Origin: Marinithermus hydrothermalis DSM 14884
GTDB taxonomy: Bacteria; Deinococcota; Deinococci; Deinococcales; Marinithermaceae
Direction of reading: 5' to 3'
Assembly: GCF_000195335.1 (NCBI RefSeq)
Contig: NC_015387.1
Coordinates: forward strand, 434,001-498,000
Length of the DNA: 64,000 bases
Under the pieces are notes generated by a model, which saw nothing but the letters and a program-made list of their open reading frames with translations, made no database searches and was not told where the DNA came from. Both the position numbers and the translations under genes were made by a program. Each line of letters starts with the position of its first letter. The first letter of the stretch is position 1. Shown piece by piece: positions 25,471 through 33,806 of this stretch.

Positions 25471-26682
25471 ATGCTGAACGACACCCGTGTGTTCGAACTC
25501 ATTGCGGCCGAGGAACGGCGGCAGCGCGAGGGGCTCGAGCTCATCGCCAGCGAGAACTTCGTCTCCCGGCAGGTGCGCGAGGCGGTGGGCAGCGTGCTCA
25601 CCAACAAGTACGCCGAGGGGTACCCGGGGCGCCGCTACTACGGGGGCTGCGAGGTCGTGGACGAGATCGAGCAGCTCGCCATCGACCGCGCCAAGGAACT
25701 CTTTGGCGCGGCGTGGGCCAACGTCCAGCCGCACTCCGGCTCCCAGGCCAACATGGCCGTGTACTTCGCCCTACTGGAGATGGGGGACACCATCCTCGGC
25801 ATGAACCTGGCCGCGGGGGGGCACCTCACGCACGGCAGCCCCGTGAACTTCTCCGGGAAGTACTTCAACGTGGTGGCCTACGGCGTGCACCCCGAGACCG
25901 AGGTCATCGATATGGACGAGGTGCGCCGTTTGGCGCTCGAGCACAAGCCGCGGATGATCATCGCGGGGGCCAGCGCGTACCCGCGCATTTTTGATTTCGA
26001 GGCCTTCCGCCGCATCGCGGACGAAGTGGGCGCGTACCTGGTGGTGGACATGGCGCACTTCGCGGGCCTCGTCGCGACCGGCCACCACCCCAACCCCGTG
26101 CCGTGGGCGGACGTGGTGACCTCCACCACGCACAAGACGCTGCGTGGCCCGCGCGGCGGGTTGATCCTCTCGCGCGACCCGGAGCTCGGCAAGAAGATCA
26201 ACAAGATGATCTTCCCGGGGATCCAGGGGGGGCCGCTCGAGCACGTGATCGCGGGGAAGGCCGTGGCGTTTTTCGAGGCGATGCAGCCGGAGTTTAAGGA
26301 GTACTCGGCGCGCGTGATCGCGAACGCCAAGGCGCTCGCGGGGGCGCTGGCCGGGCGGGGGTACCGCATCGTCTCGGGCGGTACGGACAACCACTTGTTC
26401 CTGGTGGACCTGAGGCCCAAGGGCCTGACGGGCAAGGAGGCCGAGGAGCGGCTGGACGCGGTGGGGATCACGGTGAACAAGAACGGGATTCCGTTCGATC
26501 CCCATCCGCCCCGCATCACCTCGGGCATTCGCGTGGGCACCCCGGCCATCACCACGCGGGGGTTCACCCCGGAGGAGATGCCGGTGATCGCGGAGATGAT
26601 GGACCAGGCGCTCACCGAGGGGCCTAGCGAGGCGCTTCGGGAGCGGGTGCGCGAGCTTGCCTTGGCCCACCCGATGCCTTAA
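25471..26682 (+). CDS. glyA: Serine hydroxymethyltransferase
   Basis: 403 residues from ATG 25471. It interconverts serine and glycine with tetrahydrofolate. SHMT hallmarks: [58 protein letters not shown] and the PLP lysine in [19 protein letters not shown] at 25455-25460 is a likely -10 with a 10-base leader; ATG 25459 and 25462 overlap that element and are unlikely. It overlaps the degV-like gene tail by 4 bases. Confidence 0.98.
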   Translation: MLNDTRVFELIAAEERRQREGLELIASENFVSRQVREAVGSVLTNKYAEGYPGRRYYGGCEVVDEIEQLAIDRAKELFGAAWANVQPHSGSQANMAVYFALLEMGDTILGMNLAAGGHLTHGSPVNFSGKYFNVVAYGVHPETEVIDMDEVRRLALEHKPRMIIAGASAYPRIFDFEAFRRIADEVGAYLVVDMAHFAGLVATGHHPNPVPWADVVTSTTHKTLRGPRGGLILSRDPELGKKINKMIFPGIQGGPLEHVIAGKAVAFFEAMQPEFKEYSARVIANAKALAGALAGRGYRIVSGGTDNHLFLVDLRPKGLTGKEAEERLDAVGITVNKNGIPFDPHPPRITSGIRVGTPAITTRGFTPEEMPVIAEMMDQALTEGPSEALRERVRELALAHPMP

Positions 26683-27410
26683 ATCGGGTAGGTGAAGGTC
26701 ACTAGGGTGCGCGGCCCGGTGCGGGCGGCCACCTCGGGACTCAGGGGGCTGACAACGCCCCCTTCGAGGTTTAAGCGGCGGCGCAGCTCGCGCTCCAGGC
26801 GGGTGACGTGCTCCTTGGGGACCTCCCCTGCGGCGATGTGGGCCCGCACCCGCTGCTTGCGGTGCGTCCGTTCGCTGGTTTGCGCCAAGGCCAAGGGCAC
26901 GGCCTGCTGCGGCACGGGGAGGGGCGGGAGGAGGAACTGTCCGTTGCGCAGGGTGAAGAGCGCCCAAAGGGAGAGCGCCCGTCCTAACAGGTCGCCGCCC
27001 GGGGGTAGCCAGCCGGCTTGCCGCAGGCGCTCGGGTTCACCGGAGACGAGGAGGAAACTACCCTGCCCTTGGAGGCGCTGGATCTCGTGGAGCACCGCGT
27101 CAGGGGTTTCCTGGGTGCGGGCGATTTCCGCGGCGCGCAGGGCCATGGCGGCTAGGCCTGCGGAGACGCTCTGGCTGTCCACTACGATGACCCGTTGGGG
27201 CGCGACCTCCCGGGCGACGCGTTGGGCGTGCTCGAGGTAGGGGGCGAACTGGGGGGAGGGGTGGATGGAGATGAGGGCGTCGTAGAGGCCGAGGTAGCGC
27301 CGGTAGAGCGCGGCGAGGTCGTCGCCCACTCACCAAAGCCCCACCCCGGCTGCTTGGGCTTGTCTTGGGGTGAGCCCGCTCGAAGCGTCCGTTATGATCC
27401 CGATTTCCAT
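26679..27410 (-). pseudogene. DegV-like lipid-binding protein interrupted by an in-frame TGA
   Basis: Codons 1-26 from ATG 27410 read MEIGIITDASSGLTPRQAQA followed by AGVGLW, a DegV N-terminus with the T-D-(A/S)-S signature. Codon 27 is TGA (27330-27332). The same frame then continues, from GTG 27329, as a 216-residue DegV body (DALISIHPSPQFAPYLEHAQ, VIVVDSQSVSAGLAAMALRAAE). DegV proteins bind fatty acids, often for a fatty-acid kinase. The whole is about 243 residues, shorter than the usual 280. TAGATT 6 bases before 27410 is an intact leaderless promoter. Either a recent nonsense mutation, or the body is made alone by restart at TGAGTG. Confidence 0.7.
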
Positions 27411-27523
27411 ACTTTCAATCTAATGCAGTTGGTAGGGAGTAATGTCCTTATTTGGGGTGGGTGGGGTTCGCGCGCCGTCCCTTGGCAAACGCGCGCGGAG
27501 CGGGTAAACTTCAGTTGCCTCAT
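27392..27523 (-). CDS. Candidate 43-residue ORF with near-perfect Shine-Dalgarno site
   Basis: AAAGGAGGTGAT on the minus strand (27527-27538) is complementary to the 3' end of 16S rRNA over 12 bases and lies 7 bases before ATG 27523 after the AAGGAGG core. The peptide (MRQLKFTRSARVC...) matches nothing I know and its end overlaps the degV-like start in another frame. It may be a real small protein, an upstream regulatory ORF or chance. Confidence 0.3.
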   Translation of the reverse strand: MRQLKFTRSARVCQGTAREPHPPQIRTLLPTNCIRLKVWKSGS

Positions 27524-27552
27524 CTCATCACCTCCTTTGCGAGTGCCCGGCA

Positions 27553-27594
27553 CCCCAGCCGGGCCGGCATACCCCGAGGCGGCTGGGGTACAAT
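27553..27594 (+). promoter_or_regulatory. der promoter region with 8-bp inverted repeat
   Basis: CCCCAGCC (27553-27560) and GGCTGGGG (27581-27588) form exact arms; TACAAT (27589-27594) follows directly and is a likely -10 for der. The leader contains the hairpin GGTGGGC-CTG-GCCCACC at 27614-27630, ahead of ATG 27646. Confidence 0.45.
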
Positions 27595-27645
27595 GAGCGG
27601 TTAGGAAGGAGTCGGTGGGCCTGGCCCACCCGCTTTCGTGAAACC

Positions 27646-28941
27646 ATGAAGAAGGTCGTGATCGTTGGACGCCCTAACGTGGGTAAATCGAGCTTGTATA
27701 ACCGCCTCCTGGGCCGGCGGGATGCGGTCGTGGCCGACGAGCCCGGCGTGACCCGAGACCTGAAGGAGGCCGTGATCGAGACGGACCGCGGCCGGTTCAA
27801 GCTGGTGGACACCGGCGGGTTGTGGTCGGGGGACGCGTGGGAACCGAAGATCCAGGAGAAGGTGGACCGCGCCATCCAGGACGCGGATCTAGTCCTGTTT
27901 CTGGTGGACGGCCGGGCGGACCCCACCCAGGCGGATTTTGAGGTGGCGGACTACCTTCGCCGCCAGCCGACACCGGTGCTGCTCGTCGCGACGAAGGTGG
28001 ACGACCCCAAGCATGAGCAGTACCTGGGGGAGTTGTACGCCCTGGGGTTCGGCGCGCCGATCCCGACCTCGGTTGAGCACCGGCGGGGGCTGGACGCGCT
28101 CGTGGACGCGATCTGGGAACGCCTCCCCGTACGCCAGGACGAGGACGCCGAGCCCGAGGTCGAGGCCCTTAGGCTCGCGATCATCGGGCGGCCCAACGCC
28201 GGAAAATCCAGCCTCATGAACGCCATCCTCGGGGAGGAGCGCGTCATCGTCTCGGAGCAGCCCGGCACCACGCGCGACGCGATCGACGTGGAGTTCGACT
28301 ACGGCGGGCAGCGCTTCGTGCTGGTGGACACCGCGGGGATCCGCAAGCGGCCCGAGACGGCCGTGGAGTACTTCGCCATCCAGCGCTCGCACCGCGTGAT
28401 CCGCGAAGCGGACGTGGTGGTGCTCGTGGTGGACCCCTTCGAGCTCGGGGACCGCGAGCTCAAGATGGCGAACGAAGCCCTGGAGGCCGGACGGCCCACG
28501 ATCCTCGCGGTGAGCAAGTGGGACCGGGTCCCCAAGGACGAGGCCCGGCGGGTGCGGGCCGAGATCCGGGAGAAGCTCGCGCACCTCGAGCGCCTTCCCC
28601 TGATCTACACCTCGGCCGTGACGGGGCAGAACCTGCACAAGCTCCTCTCGGAGGCGGTGCGGCTGTACCACCTGGCCCGCACCCGGTTCGAGACGAGCGA
28701 GCTCAACCGCTGGCTGGACGTGTGGTTGATGCGCACCCGCGTCCCCAACTTCAAGGGCAAGCCCTTGAAGATCTTCTTCGCGACCCAGCCCGAGGTCGCC
28801 CCGCCGACCTTCGTGTTTTTCGTGAACCACCCGGAGTTCGTGACGCGCGCTTTCGAGAACTACCTAAAGAACCGGATCGGGGAGGACCTAGGGCTTCGGG
28901 AGATCCCCTTCCGGCTGGTCTTCCGCGGGCGGCGCGAGTAA
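27646..28941 (+). CDS. der: Ribosome biogenesis GTPase Der (EngA)
   Basis: 431 residues with two tandem GTPase domains: GRPNVGKSS near the N-terminus with DTGG and TKVD, and GRPNAGKSS near residue 185 with DTAG and SKWD, then the C-terminal KH-like domain (RVPNFKGKPLKIFFATQPEV). Der acts in late 50S subunit assembly. Its leader has a 7-bp hairpin that could affect translation. The 3' end overlaps the sirtuin gene by 54 bases on the opposite strand. Confidence 0.97.
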   Translation: MKKVVIVGRPNVGKSSLYNRLLGRRDAVVADEPGVTRDLKEAVIETDRGRFKLVDTGGLWSGDAWEPKIQEKVDRAIQDADLVLFLVDGRADPTQADFEVADYLRRQPTPVLLVATKVDDPKHEQYLGELYALGFGAPIPTSVEHRRGLDALVDAIWERLPVRQDEDAEPEVEALRLAIIGRPNAGKSSLMNAILGEERVIVSEQPGTTRDAIDVEFDYGGQRFVLVDTAGIRKRPETAVEYFAIQRSHRVIREADVVVLVVDPFELGDRELKMANEALEAGRPTILAVSKWDRVPKDEARRVRAEIREKLAHLERLPLIYTSAVTGQNLHKLLSEAVRLYHLARTRFETSELNRWLDVWLMRTRVPNFKGKPLKIFFATQPEVAPPTFVFFVNHPEFVTRAFENYLKNRIGEDLGLREIPFRLVFRGRRE

Positions 28942-29649
28942 CGCCTCGAGGCCCTCCACCGCCCCCATCCGCAACGCGCAGTGCGCAAGGGGGGTGAGGG
29001 GGGTGGGCTCGGGGTTGATCTCGATCAGGTACGCGCCGCTCCAGCGCGCGTACCGCCCCAGGCTCGCGGCGGGCTCCACCGCCGCGCTCGTTCCGATGAC
29101 GAGGGCCACCTCGGCCTCGGCGAAGGCTCGCTCGGCTGCGGCGAGCGCCTTTTCGGGCAGGAACTCCCCGAACCAGACCACGTCCGGCCGCATGCGGCTC
29201 GTGCAGCGCGGGCAGGTGGGGGGCGGGGTGAACGCCTCCGGCGGGGGGAGGGGGACGCGCGCGTCGCACCACTCGCACCGCGCGCGGGCGATGTTCCCGT
29301 GCAGCTCGATCACCCGCCTCGAGCCGGCGCGCTGGTGCAGCCCGTCGATGTTCTGCGTCACGAGCACAAACCCCTCGCCCTTCTCGGCCTCGAGCCGGGC
29401 CAGCAACTCGTGCGCCCGGTTGGGGCGGGCCGCTTGGATCTTCCGGTACCGCCAGGCGTACCACGCCCAGACCCGCTCGGGGTCCCGAGCGTACGCCTCG
29501 GGGGTGGCGTAATCCTCGATGCGGAACTCCTTCCACAAGCCGCCGGGGTCGCGGAAGGTGGGGATGCCCGAGGGGGCGCTGATGCCCGCGCCGGTCAGGA
29601 CCGCGACCCGCGTGGCCTCGCGGAGGCGGGTTTGGGCTTCCTTTAGCAT
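28888..29649 (-). CDS. cobB: Sirtuin NAD-dependent protein deacylase
   Basis: 253 residues. NAD-binding GAGISAPSGIPTFRDPGGLW, catalytic region VTQNIDGLHQRAG ... VIELHGN, and four zinc cysteines (CEWC and CPRC) identify a class III/U-type sirtuin. Bacterial CobB deacetylates acetyl-CoA synthetase and other proteins; here it is a second deacetylase within 6 kb of acuC. Start is ATG 29649 with TACACT 8 bases upstream; the far longer antisense frame through nnrD is not a gene. Confidence 0.95.
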   Translation of the reverse strand: MLKEAQTRLREATRVAVLTGAGISAPSGIPTFRDPGGLWKEFRIEDYATPEAYARDPERVWAWYAWRYRKIQAARPNRAHELLARLEAEKGEGFVLVTQNIDGLHQRAGSRRVIELHGNIARARCEWCDARVPLPPPEAFTPPPTCPRCTSRMRPDVVWFGEFLPEKALAAAERAFAEAEVALVIGTSAAVEPAASLGRYARWSGAYLIEINPEPTPLTPLAHCALRMGAVEGLEALLAPPAEDQPEGDLPKP

Positions 29650-29688
29650 CGGTACCCAGTGTAGCGCGAGGAGGGGTAGATTATGGGT
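29650..29688. promoter_or_regulatory. Divergent leaderless promoters of cobB and nnrDE
   Basis: On the minus strand TACACT (29658-29663) lies 8 bases before cobB ATG 29649. On the plus strand TAGATT (29677-29682) lies 6 bases before ATG 29689. The whole intergenic space is 39 bases. Confidence 0.55.
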
Positions 29689-31125
29689 ATGCGCCTCTTC
29701 ACGGCGGACGCGATGCGTAGGGCGGACCGGCGCGCGGTGGCGCTGGGGTACCCGAGCCTGTTGCTGATGGAGGCCGCGGGGCGCGCGGTAGCGCGCGCGG
29801 TACGGGAGCATTTCCCGGACGCGCGCGCGGTTTGGGTGGTCGCGGGTAAGGGCAACAACGGCGGGGACGGGTTCGTCGCCGCGCGCTGGCTCTTCCTTTG
29901 GGGGTACAGGGTCGCGGTGTACGCTCCGGACGGGCAGGCGGGCGACGCGGCCCAGGCCCGCAAGGCCCTCGAGGCCCACGGCGTGGCGGTGCGGCCGCTG
30001 GAGGCGCTGGACCTCGAGGGCGCGGAGGTGGTGGTGGACGCCCTCGTGGGAACCGGGCTTTCCCGCCCGCTCGCGGGGGTGTACGCCGAGGTCGCGGCGC
30101 GGGTGAACGCGAGCGGGCTGCCGGTCGTGGCGGTGGACCTGCCCTCGGGGGTGCCGTTTACGCCCCACGTGCGCGCGGACGTGACCGTGGCGCTCGCGGG
30201 GCTGAAGCGCGAGCACCTCTTCTACCCGGCGCGCGCGGCCTGCGGGCGGATTGTGCTGGACGGGATCGGGATGCCGGAGGCGGCCCTGGAGGCCCCGGAG
30301 CTGCCCGAGCTCTTGACCCCGGAGGCGATGCGGGCGCTGCTGCCGGAACGGCCGGGCAACGCGCACAAAGGCTCGGTGGGGCGGGTGCTCGTCGCGGGGG
30401 GGTACGCCACCTACACCGGCGCGCCGGCCCTCGCAGCTTTGGGCGCGTACCGGGCGGGTGCGGGTCTCGTGACCCTCGCCTACCCGGAGGGCGTGCCCCT
30501 CGAGCCGCTGCTGGAGGTGGTGCGCCTTCCGCTTGCGGCGTGGCGGGCGGAGGCGCTGCGCGCGGCCCGGGCCGAGGCGGTCGCGGTGGGGATGGGGGCG
30601 GGGCCCGGCGGTCCGGAGGCGGCACGGGCTGCGCTCGAGCTGGGCCTGCCCGCGGTGCTGGACGCGGACGCGCTGGTTCCGGAGGTGGTGGCGGCCTGCC
30701 GGGGGCGGCCCGTGGTGATCACGCCGCACCCGGGGGAGGCCGCGCGCTTGTTGGAGCGTCGCGCCCAGGAGATCGCGGCGCACCCGCTCGAGGCCGCGCG
30801 GGCCCTCGCGGAGCGGTACGGGGTGACGGTGGTCCTCAAAGGAGGGCCGACGGTCCTGGCCGAGGGGGCGCACCTCGCGGTGAACACCACCGGAAGTGCG
30901 GCGATGGCCACGGGCGGGATGGGGGACGTGCTGAGCGGCGTGATCGCCGCCTTGCTGGCCGCGGGGCTGCGGCCGTGGGACGCGGCGCGGCTCGGGGTGT
31001 ACTGGCACGGTCTCGCGGGGGACCGGGTGGGGCGGGTGGGGCTGCTCGCGCACGAGGTGGCGGAGGCCTTGCCCCAGGCGCGGGAGGCGCTCATCTCCGA
31101 CGCGGTGCGGCCGTTCTGGGTATAA
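29689..31125 (+). CDS. nnrD: Bifunctional NAD(P)H-hydrate epimerase/dehydratase
   Basis: 478 residues from ATG 29689. The N-terminal NAXE domain (to about 200) has GKGNNGGDGFVAARWL and VDLPSGVPF; the C-terminal NAXD kinase-like domain has HKGSVGRVLVAGG, VITPHPGEAARLL and NTTGSAAMATGGMGDVLSG. The pair repairs hydrated NADH and NADPH, which form readily at high temperature. The upstream ATG 29683 overlaps the -10 and is not chosen. Confidence 0.96.
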   Translation: MRLFTADAMRRADRRAVALGYPSLLLMEAAGRAVARAVREHFPDARAVWVVAGKGNNGGDGFVAARWLFLWGYRVAVYAPDGQAGDAAQARKALEAHGVAVRPLEALDLEGAEVVVDALVGTGLSRPLAGVYAEVAARVNASGLPVVAVDLPSGVPFTPHVRADVTVALAGLKREHLFYPARAACGRIVLDGIGMPEAALEAPELPELLTPEAMRALLPERPGNAHKGSVGRVLVAGGYATYTGAPALAALGAYRAGAGLVTLAYPEGVPLEPLLEVVRLPLAAWRAEALRAARAEAVAVGMGAGPGGPEAARAALELGLPAVLDADALVPEVVAACRGRPVVITPHPGEAARLLERRAQEIAAHPLEAARALAERYGVTVVLKGGPTVLAEGAHLAVNTTGSAAMATGGMGDVLSGVIAALLAAGLRPWDAARLGVYWHGLAGDRVGRVGLLAHEVAEALPQAREALISDAVRPFWV

Positions 31126-31126
31126 T
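31121..31126 (+). promoter_or_regulatory. -10 of thrB overlapping the nnrD stop codon
   Basis: A perfect TATAAT whose first bases form the nnrD TAA context; 9 bases separate it from thrB ATG 31136. Confidence 0.5.
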
Positions 31127-31135
31127 TCCCAGCAA

Positions 31136-32011
31136 ATGTGGCGCGTGCACGTTCCGGCGACGCTGGGCAACCTGGGCAGTGGCTTCGACGCCCTCGGGGT
31201 GGCCCTCGACCTGTGGCTCGAGGCCGAAGCCACCCCGGCTGAGGCGGATGCCTTCCTGTATGAGGGGGAAGGGACGGTGCCCGGCACGCCGGACAACCTG
31301 GTGCATCGGGGATGGCGCGCGGCCTGGGCGGCCTTGGGCGAGGCGGCTCCTCCGGTCTGGATCCGTGTCCGGAACCCCATCCCGCTCGCGCGAGGGATGG
31401 GCTCGAGCGCGGCCGCTTTGGTGGCCGGTGCGGCGCTCGCGGACCGGGCGAGCGGGGGCCGGCTTGGGCGGGACGGCGTTTTCCGCGTGGCGGCGCGGCT
31501 CGAGGGGCACCCCGACAACGTCGCGCCGGCGTGCTACGGCGGGTTTGTGGTGGCCCTCATGGAGCCGCCGCTCGCGGTGACCGTACCCGTGCCGGAAGGG
31601 CTGGTGTTCGTGCTGGGCGTGCCGGACTACGCGGTGCCCACCGAAGCGGCCCGCGCGGCGTTGCCGCAGACGGTACCCTTGGAGGACGCGGTGTTCAACC
31701 TGGCGCGGGCCGCGCTCTGGCCCGCGGCGCTCGCCGCGGGGCGGCTCGAGGCGTTGCGGGAGGCGAGCCGGGACCGGTTGCACCAGTTTCAGCGCGCGCA
31801 CCTCATGCCGGGGCTCGTGGCGCACCTGGAGGCTGCGTACGCCGCGGGGGGGCTCGCGGCGTTTGTGGGGGGGGCTGGGCCGACCCTTGCGGTGCTCACC
31901 CGGCCGGAGCGGGTGGCGGCGGTGCGCCGCACGCTGGTGGGGTATGTTGGGGAGCGGGGCCGGACGTGGGTCCTGGGCATTGGAGGGGGATACCGGTGGA
32001 AGGAAGCCTAG
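31136..32011 (+). CDS. thrB: Homoserine kinase
   Basis: 291 residues, GHMP kinase fold. N-terminal PATLGNLGSGFDALGVAL, ATP loop PLARGMGSSAAALVAG and the C-terminal GGAGPTLAVL glycine motif mark ThrB, which phosphorylates homoserine in threonine synthesis. No other threonine gene is adjacent. The end overlaps the following DUF4388 gene by 16 bases, so the two may be cotranscribed. Confidence 0.93.
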   Translation: MWRVHVPATLGNLGSGFDALGVALDLWLEAEATPAEADAFLYEGEGTVPGTPDNLVHRGWRAAWAALGEAAPPVWIRVRNPIPLARGMGSSAAALVAGAALADRASGGRLGRDGVFRVAARLEGHPDNVAPACYGGFVVALMEPPLAVTVPVPEGLVFVLGVPDYAVPTEAARAALPQTVPLEDAVFNLARAALWPAALAAGRLEALREASRDRLHQFQRAHLMPGLVAHLEAAYAAGGLAAFVGGAGPTLAVLTRPERVAAVRRTLVGYVGERGRTWVLGIGGGYRWKEA

Positions 32012-32727
32012 CGACGATGTCCTTGGTGGACGTGCTCGAGCTCGTCCACACGAGCCGCAAGTCGGGCGTGCTGTACGTGGAGGAACGGGTCCCTCTGGTG
32101 CTGCGGTTTATGCGAGGAGAGGTGGTGGGAGGCGGCATTTTGGACTGGGAGGGGTTCGAGGCCGTCTCCACCTTTCCCTTGCACCCTCAGGAAGGCCGTT
32201 TCCGCTTCGAGCAAGGAGTGCAGGACGGCGCGGTGTGGATGCCCTTCCGCACCTTTTTAGGGGAGTGGGCCCGCTTGAACGACGAGTGGGCTCGTTTTCG
32301 GCAGCTGGTGCCTTCTCCCAGCCGGGTGCTGGAGGCGTTGCGCCCCGTGGAGCCGTACGCGGTCTTTGTGGGGGGGCGCAGCGTGCGCGGCGCGGCCAAG
32401 GCGTGGGGGGTGCCCCTCATCATCGCGATGGAACGGGCGTGGCGCGGGGTGCACGAGGGGGATCTGGTCCTTCTCCAGAAGTACAACTGGTTCTCCATGC
32501 GCATCCGGCACGCTAAGGGCCGGCGGACGCTTCCCAACGCGCAAGACGCGCGGGATCTGCCGCGCTACCTGGACGGGACCCGCAACCTGGGGGAGTTGAT
32601 CCGCATGGGGTTCTCGGTGGAGGAGGTGCGGGCCTACCTGATCGAGGCCATCCGGAGCGGTGAGCTGAACTTTCCCGGGCGGGGCTGGTTGTTGCGGGAC
32701 CTGACCTGGGAGGCCGAAGCCCCCTAA
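31996..32727 (+). CDS. DUF4388 domain protein
   Basis: 243 residues from GTG 31996, overlapping thrB. The N-terminal MEGSLATMSLVDVLELVHTS and RKSGVLYVE region is the DUF4388/PATAN-like domain found in bacterial signalling proteins, notably around type IV pili and gliding. The C-terminal half has no recognised domain but includes a winged-helix-like end (LGELIRMGFSVEEVRAYLIEAIRSGEL). A related domain occurs in the minus-strand gene at 33807-34853. Confidence 0.75.
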   Translation: MEGSLATMSLVDVLELVHTSRKSGVLYVEERVPLVLRFMRGEVVGGGILDWEGFEAVSTFPLHPQEGRFRFEQGVQDGAVWMPFRTFLGEWARLNDEWARFRQLVPSPSRVLEALRPVEPYAVFVGGRSVRGAAKAWGVPLIIAMERAWRGVHEGDLVLLQKYNWFSMRIRHAKGRRTLPNAQDARDLPRYLDGTRNLGELIRMGFSVEEVRAYLIEAIRSGELNFPGRGWLLRDLTWEAEAP

Positions 32728-32737
32728 TTGTAGCGGG

Positions 32738-32743
32738 TATAAT
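32738..32743 (+). promoter_or_regulatory. -10 of the tetR-atl operon
   Basis: Perfect TATAAT exactly 7 bases before ATG 32751, leaderless type. Confidence 0.55.
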
Positions 32744-32750
32744 CAAAGTT

Positions 32751-33353
32751 ATGCAGAGCTTAAGGGAACGGCAGAAGCAGCGGCGCCGCGAGCGCATCTA
32801 CCGCTCGGCGATCCAGCTGTTTAAAGAGCTGGGGTTTCAGCAAACCACGGCGGCCGAGATCGCCAAAGCCAGCCACGTTTCCCGCGGCACCTTCTTCAAT
32901 TACTACCCGTATAAGGAAGCGGTACTCCTCGATTACGGCAAGGAGCTTCTAGACCGGATCTGGCAGGAGAGCAAGGCGGAGCTCGAGGCGGGCGCGCCGC
33001 CGCTGGAGGTCCTGTACCGTTTTTGGGAGCGCCTCGCGGAGGCTTCGGAGCACGAGATCGGCCGCGAGCTGCTCAGCCACCTGGCGCACGAGTTGGTGAA
33101 CCCGGACCCCGAGCGGGCCCGCGCCGCGTACGAGGCGTTGCCGCTTGGAGAACGGCTTGCGGAGATCCTTAAACCCCTCAAGGCTGCCGGGAAGCTCCGG
33201 ACGGACCTTTCCCTCGAACGCATGGCCAACTCCATCGCGGACACCTACCTGCTCGCGGTGCTGCGCTGGGCGGGGCACACCCCGCACCGCAGCTTGAAGG
33301 AGGAGCTTTTTAAATTCCTCGCGATCGTGCTTGAGGGCGTTTTGGCACGGTGA
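32751..33353 (+). CDS. TetR-family transcriptional regulator
   Basis: 200 residues. N-terminal helix-turn-helix: RRERIYRSAIQLFKELGFQQ then TTAAEIAKASHVSRGTFFNYYPYKEAVL, the classic TetR pattern. The C-terminal ligand/dimer domain is unassigned; it contains a membrane-lipid-type hydrophobic face typical of regulators of fatty acid or efflux genes. It overlaps the ATL gene by 4 bases, so the regulator is made with a DNA damage sensor; whether it controls that operon is not shown. Confidence 0.9.
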   Translation: MQSLRERQKQRRRERIYRSAIQLFKELGFQQTTAAEIAKASHVSRGTFFNYYPYKEAVLLDYGKELLDRIWQESKAELEAGAPPLEVLYRFWERLAEASEHEIGRELLSHLAHELVNPDPERARAAYEALPLGERLAEILKPLKAAGKLRTDLSLERMANSIADTYLLAVLRWAGHTPHRSLKEELFKFLAIVLEGVLAR

Positions 33354-33805
33354 CCGGCCTGATCCCTACCCCGGTAGGGCTGCTTTGGGTGCACGCGACC
33401 GCTCGGGGTTTGGCGCGGGTCGAGCTGGGGGTCTTGCCTCGCCCTGAGGAGGGTGGGGCGGGGCAGGTGCATTTCCAGCGGTTTAAGGAGGAGGTAGCGC
33501 GGTACTTCGCGGGGGAAGCGGTGCGCTTCGCCGTTCCCTTGGACTACCAGGGCCTGCCCGAGGCGCGGGTGCGACTGTACGAGGCGGTGCGGCAAATTCC
33601 CTTCGGCACGACCACGAGTTACGGCGCGGTCGGGCGCATGGTGGGCCTCAGCGCGCGGGCGGTGGGGGCCGGGCTCGGATCCTGCCCGTTCTTTCTCGCG
33701 GTGCCCGCGCACCGCGTGGTGTACGCGGACGGGCGGCTCGGGGGGTTCGCGGGGCGTGAGGGGGTGAAGCGCTGGTTGCTGCGCCACGAGGGGGTGCACG
33801 TCTAG
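33350..33805 (+). CDS. atl: Alkyltransferase-like protein (ATL)
   Basis: 151 residues of the O6-alkylguanine-DNA alkyltransferase fold. The active-site motif normally PCHR is PAHR here (residues 119-122), so alkyl transfer is not possible. The Arg finger in SARAVGAG (R103) and the GGFAGREGVKRWLL end are kept. ATL proteins, including the one known from Thermus, flip out O6-alkylguanine and flag it for nucleotide excision repair. A Cys at 112 is not at the reactive position. GTG start inside the tetR stop. Confidence 0.92.
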   Translation: MTGLIPTPVGLLWVHATARGLARVELGVLPRPEEGGAGQVHFQRFKEEVARYFAGEAVRFAVPLDYQGLPEARVRLYEAVRQIPFGTTTSYGAVGRMVGLSARAVGAGLGSCPFFLAVPAHRVVYADGRLGGFAGREGVKRWLLRHEGVHV

Positions 33806-33806
33806 G

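Noticed and set aside
27330-27332. Selenocysteine codon in the degV-like gene
   Set aside because: DegV is not a known selenoprotein family; the short GGCGA/TCGCC stem right after the TGA is not a convincing SECIS.
28888-31518. 876-residue minus-strand ORF ending in the sirtuin
   Set aside because: Only residues from ATG 29649 onward match a sirtuin; the rest is antisense to nnrD and has no recognisable domain.
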